Source: Tanytarsus gracilentus
Lineage: Eukaryota > Arthropoda > Insecta > Diptera > Chironomidae
Assembly (NCBI GenBank): GCA_038502055.1
Contig: JAXRKN010000007.1
Location: 73,872-137,871, forward strand
Reading direction: 5' to 3'
DNA length: 64,000 nt
Position numbers and translations under genes: made by a program. Shown here piece after piece: positions 12,455-22,098 of the stretch. Position 1 is the first letter of the stretch; each line of letters begins with the position of its first letter. A model generated the notes under the pieces. The model was not told where the DNA came from and ran no database searches. It saw only the letters and a program-made list of their open reading frames with translations.

Positions 12455-13934
12455 TTATTGCGTTTTCTTGTTTGCATTCGAAACAATTTGACTTTCTAAG
12501 TCGTTAAGTGATTCGCTATATGGCGGCGGATTATCGTTGGCTCGTGGTGGCTGATATTGTTGCTGTTGAACGTAGGCAGCATTTGGATTGCGAGGGTCGA
12601 AGAAAGCCGATGCTGCAGCTTCTTGCTCTTTAGTTGCTGGAATTATACATAAATATTATTAAATAATGAATTAAAAAATTTTTTAAAATATTTTTTAAGT
12701 CGTGGTAGAATATAAAATTTAAAATCCCCATGAAAATTAATTTTTAATGAATTATAGCTTTTAAATATTCCTCAAATCGTGGCATAATATTACTCATAAA
12801 ATTTTCATCTTACTTGGTGCACTTGGCGAAGTAAAGCCAAACGGTTGTTGTGGCAAAGTTGGATATGAAAATCCTCCTGCACCTCCATTACTCGGTCCAG
12901 CATTAAATCCAAAGCCTGGATGTGGCTGATTAGGTTGATTTCCTGGATAGGAAGGAGCTGGTTCAGTTCCTGGATAGGAAGGAGCCGGTTGATTTCCTGG
13001 ATAGGAAGGAGCCGGTTGATTGGGATAGCCTTGAGGACCAGTTGATGGATTGCTGCCTGGAACATTAATACCCGGATAGGGAGGAGGTGCATCATGAACC
13101 TAAAAGCAATATTAATTAAATTTTTTAAAGCAAAAAAATTAAATTTTACTCATGGCTTGGAAAGTGTGAGTCGGGCAAGTTTTTTGAACACATTTGAACA
13201 CGTTGAACATTTTTAAACAAATTTGAGTCCCGACTCACGCTTTCCAACCCTTTATTTTACTCACATAAACACCATCAGTTGGTTGCCCAAAGTAAGATGA
13301 ATTTGTTGGTAGCCATCCGTATTGACCTGGATTAGGCGTGTAAGCGGGTGGCGGCACTTCATACCAAGAACCGCCTGCTGGTGCAGTGTACGGCGGTGGT
13401 GCCATTCCATTTGAATTACGTTGAGCCATTTTAGCCGCTCTCAATAGAGCTTGCGCGAAGTCAATGCAACCGCCAGCCTTGAATGTCATCTTGAACTTCG
13501 TTTCACCCGTATATCCACCATTCTCTTGAGCTCTGATTTTTCCTTTGATGTAATTTGCTCCAAAAACGGGTTGCTCGAGCTCCACATAAAAAAATATTTA
13601 TAAATAAAAAATACGAAATATTATAATTTACGCGAAACCTCCACATCACTCATCGTAATAAATGGCGAGCTAAACGAAAGAAGTTGATCTTTGGGATTTT
13701 TCGTGTTAAAAATAACGCGATGTGTCGTCAAATAAATTCGTCCTTGCTTGGTGCCTTTAAACATTGCAGCATCCTGCCCGACAAATTCCATCTGAACATT
13801 ATCGCTAAAAAGAAGAATACTAAGAAGAAAAATATATTTTGTTTTTAATAAATTTAAAGCTCAATTTTATTTCCTTACGTCTCTCCTGCATGAATTAACA
13901 CGCCACCGTTTGCATGTGCTGTGTTTACACTCAT
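12455..13934 (-). CDS. WW domain-binding protein 2 (WBP2) orthologue
   Basis: Five exons on the minus strand: 13934-13879, 13804-13639, 13579-13265, 13099-12814, 12636-12455; all phases agree. WBP2 is a cytoplasmic/nuclear adaptor whose PPxY motifs bind WW domains (YAP/Yorkie, WWOX, Nedd4-type ligases). The N-terminal 110 residues form a GRAM/PH-like domain (GGVLIHAGETDNVQMEF, AMFKGTKQGRIYLTTHRVIF, then QPVFGANYIKGKIRAQ). The C-terminal half is Pro/Gly/Tyr-rich. It contains PPPY motifs (APPPYT, DAPPPYPG and NPPPYSES) and three copies of an 11-residue repeat built on QPAPSYPGN/T. A family-typical AAASAFFDPRNPNAAYV segment precedes the end. Intron 3 contains a strong inverted repeat (13157-13247). 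The donor of intron 2 (GAG|gtttcg) is weak but needed to keep the conserved spacing. Confidence 0.93.
13157..13247. repeat. 19-bp inverted repeat in a WBP2 intron
   Basis: The arms 13157-13175 (ttggaaagtgtgagtcggg) and 13229-13247 are reverse complements at 18 of 19 positions; the one difference would be a G-U pair in one strand's RNA. The loop is about 53 nt with further partial pairing. It could be a palindromic MITE remnant or a structured intronic RNA. Confidence 0.75.
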
Positions 13935-14175
13935 TTTTAAATACTTTCAACGATGTTTAATGAGAAAAAAGATAATATTTCACAAATTTGTAATTATCTT
14001 TCTCGAAACTTTCTTAAATAAACAGAGTGATTCATGATTTGGTAAGCAGTCGATTTTGAATAACACTTTAGAATTCAAAAATTATTTAGCCGTTAAAAAA
14101 ATTTTAAAAATATTTTCACAAAATGTTTTAAAATGATCATTAAAAAATTGTTAATTGAGTTAAAATATTTATTAA

Positions 14176-15318
14176 TTAAACTGGACACATATTTTGGGAG
14201 TAACTTAATCGCCAGCCTCTATTACCGATATCAGGTGTTTCATTGCCATTTGTAACGCTAAAAATAACAAACGGACGTATATTACTTGTAGTTTGTCCCA
14301 AGCCTAAACCACAAAAGCGATCGCTTGGCATTGTTACTCCATTTTGTTGGGCATTAGGGATGGTCACAAAGTCTGTTGTGCAAACTTGATCTTGTACAGC
14401 AGCAGTTCCTAAAATTACGGGATCAACAGCGCCGACATCGCCAGTGACAGTAAATGCATAAATGTCATTTCCTGGCTAAAAAGAAAAGTTCTTAAATTTT
14501 CTTCAAATGGGATTAAAAGCGTACCAATGTCCAAGTTATAGAACACATTCCCGGAAATGTTCTTACGCATGCACCGTACCATAGATTTGATAATTGTCTC
14601 GAACCTTGTACACCAATTGAATTTGTCTGACCACTTCCTGAAGAATCATAATTAAAACTTGAGACCGTGCCACTTTGATCCATAAAATATTGAAGACACC
14701 CGAACGGTGCACGCGATGCTGAATCACAGCCAATTTGTTGCATGTGCAAATGCCATCGTCGATCAAAGGTGAATGAAGATGATGACGCAACTGTGACTGT
14801 AATGGGTGCATCGCCTAAAAATAAATTAATTGATTTTATTTCTTATTTATAAATTTTACAAGTTTTACCAGCAAAATCAACATAAACATGTTGACCTGAA
14901 TTTTCTCCACAAATTCTCGGCACAGAACTTCCGCCGCCAGTTACTGTAAAGTAATCAGTTGTGCATGCTCCATCGCCAGTTGGTGGAGCCAATGTCAATT
15001 CCAAAAAGCTGATCTTCAGCTGACAAATGTCCGTTCCCATTCGTGTTACTCTCAAATTACATCGATTGCCACCACCAAAACCCGACGGATAATTTGAGTT
15101 TACAAAATAAGTGTTATTGAATTGTGTTGCACCTCCGCACGTTTTCGTGACAATACAGCATGCAGCTTGGAATGTACCTGCTCCACTGCACGCTGAATTT
15201 CCCGTTTGTGTTCCTCCCAAATCATTGCACTGTCCTCTTAACACGCAAGTTCCAATCAAACTGTTTGTTCCTGTGCAAATGTCTTGTGAAAATCTTCCGA
15301 GAGTGTAGAATGGAAAAT
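14176..15318 (-). CDS. Secreted CUB-domain protein, insect-specific family (5' end missing)
   Basis: Three exons seen: 15318-14869, 14814-14525 and 14475-14176, about 346 aa, in phase. The first visible exon starts with the last two bases of a codon after a 3' splice site (cttgatag), so an upstream exon with the signal peptide exists but was not found. A Cys-rich N-terminal segment (CTG..CVLRGQC...ACCIVTKTCGG) is followed by a CUB domain (CGG..FVNSNYPSGF, CNLRV, CQLKISFLEL, CTTDYFTV). Next come the block RRWHLHMQQIGC with APFGCLQYF, as in other insect CUB proteins, and a second CUB-like region ending in RGWRLSYSQNMCPV. The many Cys and the CUB fold point to an extracellular product. The specific role is unknown. 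It is transcribed divergently from the Met-rich gene at 16362. Confidence 0.85.
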
Positions 15319-16285
15319 CTATCAAGATGAGAGTGAAATAAATTTAAAGTCATTTAACTTCCTCAAAACTAACATTTTCCTTCGCGATGGCTGACAAGTT
15401 CACTTGAATTTTTCGTCTCTACCGGTGGTAAAGCCCAATTTCTGTCTAACTCTATGAAAAAGATAAAAACCCAAATGATTCTCATTTTTCCTCTTGAACG
15501 ACTTGAATCCTCCGTTTGTCAGAAAAGAACTGAAAGAACTTTTGCTGCCTACAGTATACAGTGTGTAAAAAGAAATTGAACAATTTACAGTTCTGTCAAT
15601 AAACGTGAGGGAAGGTGCTAATTGCAATTCATTTTCTCCCCGCATCATAAAACTTTCTAATCTTTTTCTATGTGCATGAGAAAAAAATTCTTTCCAGTTT
15701 TTTTATTTACTATTTGAATTCTTTATTAATGAGACATTACTCGCTGTTACGAAATATGTTTGTGTTTCAGATAAAATCTCAAAATAGAATTTCAGTGAGA
15801 TTTAAAAATTTAACAAGAATTATATTGCAGAACTCGTGTGTGAATTTAAAACGTTCGAGTGATAATTAGAAACTTGATTGCTCTAAATTTTAAAATTCTG
15901 TTCCAAATACTTTTTTCAATTTGCTAAAACCGAGTCGTGATCGACTTCAAACAAACCATCTACAATAATTTCAATAATGTTCAGAATCCCACATTTAAAA
16001 ATGTCAAGGCTGAGTGAAATCGAATGTGCTAAATATTTAAATAGTCTGTATATCTTAGCTTTACTCATTAGATACTTTAAAAAAAGTTAGCCATGCTCTC
16101 TTATCACCGTTCATGATTCACTTAGTAAATTTTTGCACTTAACTGTGTCGTATCGAGTTCCAAACAATGAAAAAACTGATAAACAATAATTCGCAATTAT
16201 ATAAATTAGCTTTTATCAAATGCCGACTCTCTTCGGAACTGATGTTATACAAATTCAACATATTTCTATCTTGATTGCAGTGCAA
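15319..16285. other. Divergent intergenic region, includes unplaced 5' exon of the CUB gene
   Basis: This lies between two divergently transcribed genes for secreted proteins. The first exon and promoter of the CUB gene should be here or nested nearby, but no ATG followed by a hydrophobic segment with a matching donor was found. An open frame at 15400-15648 on the minus strand lacks any signal peptide and is not supported as an exon. Confidence 0.4.
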
Positions 16286-16323
16286 TATAAAAAACCAAAG
16301 AAAATTTGACATCTATGTCAGTT
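16286..16323 (+). promoter_or_regulatory. TATA box and initiator of the Met-rich secreted protein gene
   Basis: TATAAAA at 16286-16292 is followed 34 bases later by TCAGTT (16318-16323), which matches the insect initiator TCAGT. The ATG follows at 16362, giving a very short 5'UTR. A strong TATA plus Inr is common for highly expressed tissue-specific secretory genes. Confidence 0.6.
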
Positions 16324-16361
16324 CTTTTTGGCCGTGCTCGTTGATCAAGCACGATATCACG

Positions 16362-18106
16362 ATGAAATGTAAGAATAAAGCTTTTGCAAATACTAAATAA
16401 TTAATTTTACTTCTCTATAGATTTTTTGGCGCTTTTATTGTTTACCTTTGCGATTGCAGAGGAACAGGAAATCATTAACGATGAAGATAAAATTGAAGCA
16501 GCTTATTACAATCCAATGATGGGTATGGGAGGAATGATGGATCCAATGATGCAAATGCACATGGGCGGTGGTATGAACCCGATGATGGATCCAATGCATA
16601 TGAATCAAATGGGTGGTATGAACCCTATGATGAACCCAATGATGATGAATCAAATGGGTGGCATGAACCCAATGATGGACCCAATGCACATGAATCAAAT
16701 GGGAGGCGGCATGTACGATCCAATGCACATGAATCAAATGGGAGGCATGAACCCAATGATGGACCCTATGATGATGAATCAAATGGGCGGCATGAATCCA
16801 ATGATGCAAATGCAAATGAATCAAATGGGCGGTGGTATGTACGATCCAATGATGATGAATCAAATGGGTGGCATGTATGATCCGATGCACTCGATGTTCA
16901 GCGGAAAAGTTGACGAGGAACCAGCAGAATCAGATGTTGATTCAGCTCAAATGATGATGCCAATGGGAGGTGCATGCGGATCGACTTGTTCGTGTCGTCA
17001 ACAATGTAAAATGGTCTGGTGGTAAGTTATCGTGCTCGGTTTAAATTTTCATATAAATAATATAATTTTAAACAGGGTTCCTTGCTCTTGCCCACCATGC
17101 AATGGCTGTGGTTGTTGTAATGATAACAATCCTCCACAGTAAGAAATAAAACCATTTAAAAATTAATTTTAAAATAAAAAAACTTAATTTAGAAATACTC
17201 CTCCAACCATACCTACCACACCAGAGACAACAACAACAACAGTAACAACAACTACTTGCCGACCTTGCTCTGGATGTACTGGATGCTCATGTTCACCATG
17301 CCGCGTTTGGTGGATGTGTGCTCCGAGATGTTCATCTTCGTGTTGTGGCGGAGGAGGTAGTGGCAACTGTTGCAACAGCCCTAGCCCTCCACAACCTCCA
17401 CCATCATGCTGCTCGTGTCAAGCTTGCGTTCCGTGGATGCCTTGCAAACCTTGCAGGTAAAACTATTAACAAAAATTGTTTGAAATTTTCAATTATATCG
17501 CTTTGGATATTTAGATGTACATCCAACTGCTGTCCTGGTTCAACTTGCTGTACTGGATCTGGATGTCAAGATCCTGAAATCACTGTTCCAGACCCCATTG
17601 AACGCATTCCTGATATAATCATTCCAAATAATCGTGATTGGGACAACAGAATTCCAGGAGAACATGATCCTTGGGATTCACTTCCTCAACGCCATCCTCG
17701 TGACCCAATTTATATTCCTCGCGAACCATCAAGAAATCGTCCGTCAATGCGCGATGATTATTGGGATGATGATGAATGGGATTCGATACGATCTCCACCG
17801 CGTGATCGTCGTGAACCTGAACCAGAACGTCGTGAACGTCAACCAGAACGTCGTGAACGCGAACCAGAACGTCGTGAACGCGAACCAGAACGTCGTGAAC
17901 GCGAACCAGAACGTCGTGAACGCGAACCAGAACGTCGTGACCGTGACTTTGATCGTGTCAATCGTAGAGAAGATGATTGGGATTTGAGACGCGATCCACG
18001 CGAAGCAGAATTTTTCCCTTTAGCAAACGAAGATTTTCGTGATCCTAATTTCCGCATGCCAACCTTTAATGATGAAAGACCACCAGTTAGAAGTCCACGA
18101 TCATAA
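16362..18106 (+). CDS. Secreted Met-rich, Cys-rich and Arg/Glu-repeat protein, unrecognised
   Basis: Five exons: 16362-16368, 16421-17021, 17076-17138, 17193-17456, 17515-18106; 508 aa, all phases agree. The tiny first exon (ATGAAAT) completes a clear signal peptide, MKYFLALLLFTFAIAEE. A Met/Asn/Gly block follows (residues about 30-165), built on MNPMMDPMHMNQMGG-type units of about 14 residues. Next is a Cys-rich region with CSC, CPPC, CGCC and CSCSPC clusters, interrupted by a Thr run. A Pro/Asp/Arg-rich region follows, then about six heptads of EPERRER (17815-17940), then an acidic/basic tail. I know no protein with this combination. The layout (signal peptide, simple repeats, paired cysteines, charged repeats) resembles structural secretions such as midge salivary silk proteins or cuticle/chorion components, but no family assignment is made. 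Confidence 0.85.
16510..16890 (+). repeat. Met-rich coding repeat (about 42-48 bp units)
   Basis: Tandem, imperfect units encode (N/D)PMM(M/H)MNQMGG. Unit length varies by a few codons, with GG, YDPM and QMQM variants, as expected from slippage and unequal exchange in an expressed repeat. Confidence 0.9.
17815..17940 (+). repeat. 21-bp coding repeat, heptad EPERRER
   Basis: About six tandem copies of gaaccagaacgtcgtgaacg plus one base; the third to sixth are identical at the DNA level, so the array expanded recently. Confidence 0.93.
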
Positions 18107-21100
18107 TTTTTATACGACCTTTTAAAAAATTGAATAAAATCTTTCTTGCAGCTTGATCACATTAAAAAAAATTGTTTTTACTACGGAATTTATTTGGGAA
18201 TTAACTCAAGAGTTTACTCGGGGATTTCACTCGGTAAAATTGATCTTTCATGACATCAAATTTATGTGATACAAAATTTGAACCATAATTGTTCTGTGGG
18301 AATTTAGAAGTGAACCTTTTTTAAACTGAAGATTATTTTTTTGAGTTTTATAGAACAGTTTAGAAAGTGAAATATTTGAAGTTTGTTTACTCGTTACGTT
18401 TAAATAATTTGAAAAATTATAAAATTTATTCTGTGTCCACTTTCACTTTTGATGCTACAAAAAAAATTAATTTCTCATTAGTTTAGATATGAATAAACTT
18501 TTATCACTTACATTAAAAAAGTTCACACTGCTTGTTACCAAAAATCATGCAAAATCAGTTACAAATCTTAAAGTTCTGAGAGTTGCACAAACATGGGTCA
18601 TCAAAGCATAACACAATAGAAGGATAATATTAATAGAGGTAAAAATTTCCATCTGCATAAGATTTCAATCTTAAAATAACCCCTCTATAGAGTTTGAGTT
18701 GTTAAATGTTATGAGAGAATTGTGAACAATTGAAAAATACAAGTCCGAAGACGATCTCGATCGTCCGAAGACCCTTTCAGATTTGAAATTCTTCTGTATT
18801 TTCTTTCACGATGACCAAATTCTCGATTTTATGTAATCCTAGATTTTTTTATTTAAAAAATTTCGTTCCCGATTCTTGCATGAAAAAATATTAATAGAAT
18901 TCCATTGAATTAAAAAGAGAAAAGATTTAACAGCTGGAAGTGCAACAAGGAAAACTTTTACTCCCTATTGACTTCCTCAATTTAAAAAAATCAAAATAGT
19001 TTTAAAAACTGTGTGCTCGCGTGCCTCGACACATATCACAAAAAAAAATATTTTGAGGGTAAATTGGAGAATTTTTAATACAGAAAAAATGTGCGGTAAA
19101 AGTGGAAAGGAAGGTTTGATGACATAAAAATGCTGTAAATAAAAAATTGAAGTGTCTCGTGCTGCTCGAAAAATATTTTAGGGGTAAATTTGAACCCCTT
19201 TTAATTTTTTATCCGATGAAATTTTTAAGATAAGTAATTTGTTAGGTTATTAGGAAAATTATTTTGATCTCTAAAAATTTTTTAAAAGCATGAAAAATTC
19301 TTCTCAAAAAAATCCTTCTAGCAATTCCTTAAGGAGATACTCGAGAGCCAAAAATCCATTATTTATGATACAATGACAAGTTTTTTCATCTTGCATTGTC
19401 ATTACTGCACCATTGTCCTTCCAGTGCTGCTGCTCTTCCAATTGATTCCTTCGAGTGACATCAGAAAATGTTTTTGTTGCAAAAAATGTGTGTGAGCAGG
19501 CAAAAGGGGACGAAGATCGAGTTATAAAGGAAAGAGATCAAATTTATTAAACTTCTTCTGTTATTGTTGTGCATTTTTGATCCTTTTTTATGTCACAACT
19601 GAATTTCCTGCTAGATTAAAAAAATATTTTCATTTGCTGCTCGGATTTAGTCATATTAAAGTTCTTAACTGCCATTTGCGGTTCAATTATGTCGTTCTTA
19701 AACTAGAATGCTTTAATTGAATTAAGAAAAATTCTCTCCCCCTCATTTTAGCGGTTTTAATGACGTTATTAAATCTACTCTGCGGGTTCTTCTATGAATT
19801 TAAAGTATTGATTTACTCAATTGAAATTTATTTGGTGGTCAAAACTTCTCAAAAATCCGGAAATACTTCAATTTTATGTAATTTCAACTCGAAAAAATAT
19901 CTTCAAGATTTTTGTGTGTTTATCTATAAATGTGTCATTCATAAACAGTCATTAAGAGCGCTCGAATCCTTTACAGCTGGTAGCGACTTCCTCTCTTGTT
20001 TTGAGATCATTAAAGACGCATCACATATAAGTGGTTTCAAGTGTTTACCAGATGAGTTTATGTGTGTACAACACTTGATGCAGAAAATGTCCAACAAGTT
20101 AAAGAAATCGTGAGAAAATTTGCAAATGAGGTTGAATTTTAATAGTGCACGCAGTTGAGCTCATCGAATATTCACATTCGACACCGCCAGGCACCGTTAA
20201 TGTCGTATCCTTTTACTTTATGGTTTTGTTTAGGCAATAAATGTTTGAATTGTAACCCATACGAAAGCGTGTGATAAAAAAGAGTTCAATAAATATTTCA
20301 TGAAAGCAAAAATATTATTCATAAACGCAAAAAAAAATGGTGAAACTGAAACAGGAAATTGTGAGTTTTTCGAAGAGAGAAAAAAGGTTGATTTCGTATC
20401 ACGACATGTGGTCGATGAAGGGAAATTTTAGACGAAGGCAGGTCAGAAAGGATAAAAAAAAGAGCGAATGGGTCATTTTGGCAAGAGAGGGATGAAATTA
20501 ATGATAGCTAACGCATCTTCAAAAAAAAACTTTATCAGATGATGCGTAAAGGATACTCTGGAGAATTTCTTGGAAGCAATGTCAGGTAAAATTCAATTGT
20601 GTGATGAGAGGGCGATCATTAATTTGTGCGTTTGAAGTTCGATTTCAAATTGCATCAATTGATTGCGTGAGCAAGCTGCAAAAGTGTTTCCATGGCCATA
20701 AATTTTATAATCCTTCGAAGGTGATTAGAGGATGATATCGAGGTGCTAGGGAGGATCACATTTGAGAAGATCTGCAGCACGTGAAGTTTTTTTAAATTTT
20801 TTGTGAGTTAAATTTAAAAAATAAATTTTTTTGTCAGGTAAATGAATATTTTTTATGATATAGAAGGGTCGTAAAAAATTTCAGTGTCGTAAAACTAAAA
20901 AGTCCTTGCTCCAAATTGGCAATCCACACATAAATAGTTCTAGGTCTCGAAAGTGAGAGAGGTAGTTGACTTTTTATGATTTTATTGTTGTCATTGTTGC
21001 TGTAAAAAAAGGATAAAAAATCGAGTCAAAAAGTTTTTTTTTACTTTTATTGCTGTTCGAGATTGTAAAAAATAATTGGATCATATTTTAAAGAATTTTG

Positions 21101-21158
21101 CATGAAAAATTGTCATTAGACCTTCGCATGAAATGTTTTTCTCAAGGTTGTTGCAGTT
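18107..21158. other. Gene-free stretch
   Basis: A polyadenylation signal for the Met-rich gene (aataaaa) lies near 18132. The rest is AT-rich without a supportable gene. The longest open frame (19760-20113, +) has no domain, no splice partner and no biased codon use, and I read it as chance. Confidence 0.5.
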
Positions 21159-22098
21159 TTACTCATAATCCAACTCATCACGATGTTCGGCTAAAATTTC
21201 CATAATTTCTTGAGTCTCTTTGCATTGCTGTGTGAAGAAGTATCGCAAGGTTTGAACTCTTGGAGGTTTATAATCGACATTGATGCAAGAATTTCCAGTA
21301 AAATATAACTCACGAAGAGTAAAGAGTCCGTCGAATGCACGCGGTGCAATGTATGCAATTTTGTTATTGCGTAAATTCAACATATTCAGTTTAAGATTGA
21401 TAGTGAACGTATCAATTTCAATTGCAATCAATTTATTGTTGCTCAAATTTAATTTTTCTAAGCTTGTCAGTGGTTGAAAGGTTTGCGGATGAATATAATC
21501 GATTTCATTGCTTGATAAGTCAATATCTCGTAGACGAATTAAATCTTGAAACGCGTCGACTTCGATTTTCATCAATTTGCCTTTCGAAATATCAAGTCCT
21601 TCAAGCCACAAGCAGTCGGTGAAGTTCTCACTCGATATTCGCTCGATGTTGTGATGAAGCAATCCATAATAAGTGACTTTCGTGAAAATATCAAAAATCA
21701 TATCCGATTCACCATTCACCACGTCAGCACCGCCAATAATCAATCCCTTTATTTCCTCATCTGCATGTGGACGAACGATCTCGATGTTTTCAAGTAACTC
21801 AATGCCAATGACACAAACGAGGAAATTAATTTTTTCGAGTGGTTTTATGTGGCGATAGAAAGTACACTCGGACACATCGTAAACTCTCGCATTCACAATG
21901 AAAACGAGAATGAAGAAGAGAAGAACTTTCATGATGTTTCTAATGAGAGAAAAAGAGATTTGCATATGTTGAAAAAATTCTTATCACAAAGTGAGAGAGG
22001 TCAATGGAATTTTGTTAATTACTTAATTAATTAAAATACTAAAAAAATAAAAATAATTTCAAAAATTAGTTTTTTACTCTAATTACTTACAATTTCAT
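21159..22098 (-). CDS. Small secreted leucine-rich-repeat protein
   Basis: Two exons: 22098-22091 (ATGAAATT before a GTAAGT donor) and 21939-21159 (after the acceptor ctctcattag); 262 aa in one frame. The N terminus MKLNIMKVLLFFILVFIVNA is a signal peptide. At least four LRR units of about 24 residues follow (LWLEGLDIS, LRDIDLSSNEIDYI, LEKLNLSNNKLIAI, LNMLNLRNNKIAYI, LRELYFTGNSC). After them come an LRRCT-like Cys pair and a short acidic tail, with no transmembrane segment. This type of short extracellular LRR protein is abundant and expanded in mosquitoes and midges. The ligand is unknown. The start was chosen because the short first exon splices in frame and has a consensus donor; an ATG at 21932 or 21965 could serve if exon 1 is not used. 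Confidence 0.82.

Noticed and set aside
15400..15648. Minus-strand ORF as first exon of the CUB protein
   Set aside because: A phase-compatible donor exists, but the peptide has no signal sequence and no CUB-family similarity.
16435..16890. His-rich ORF on the minus strand
   Set aside because: It is the antisense shadow of the Met-rich repeat (ATG read as CAT).
19760..20113. 117-aa ORF on the plus strand
   Set aside because: No domain, no conserved pattern, AT-driven composition, and no splice partner or promoter.
21933..21965. Upstream ATG at 21965 as LRR protein start
   Set aside because: The splice acceptor at 21940-21941 and the phase-matched ATGAAATT exon at 22091-22098 give a better signal peptide and consensus splice sites.
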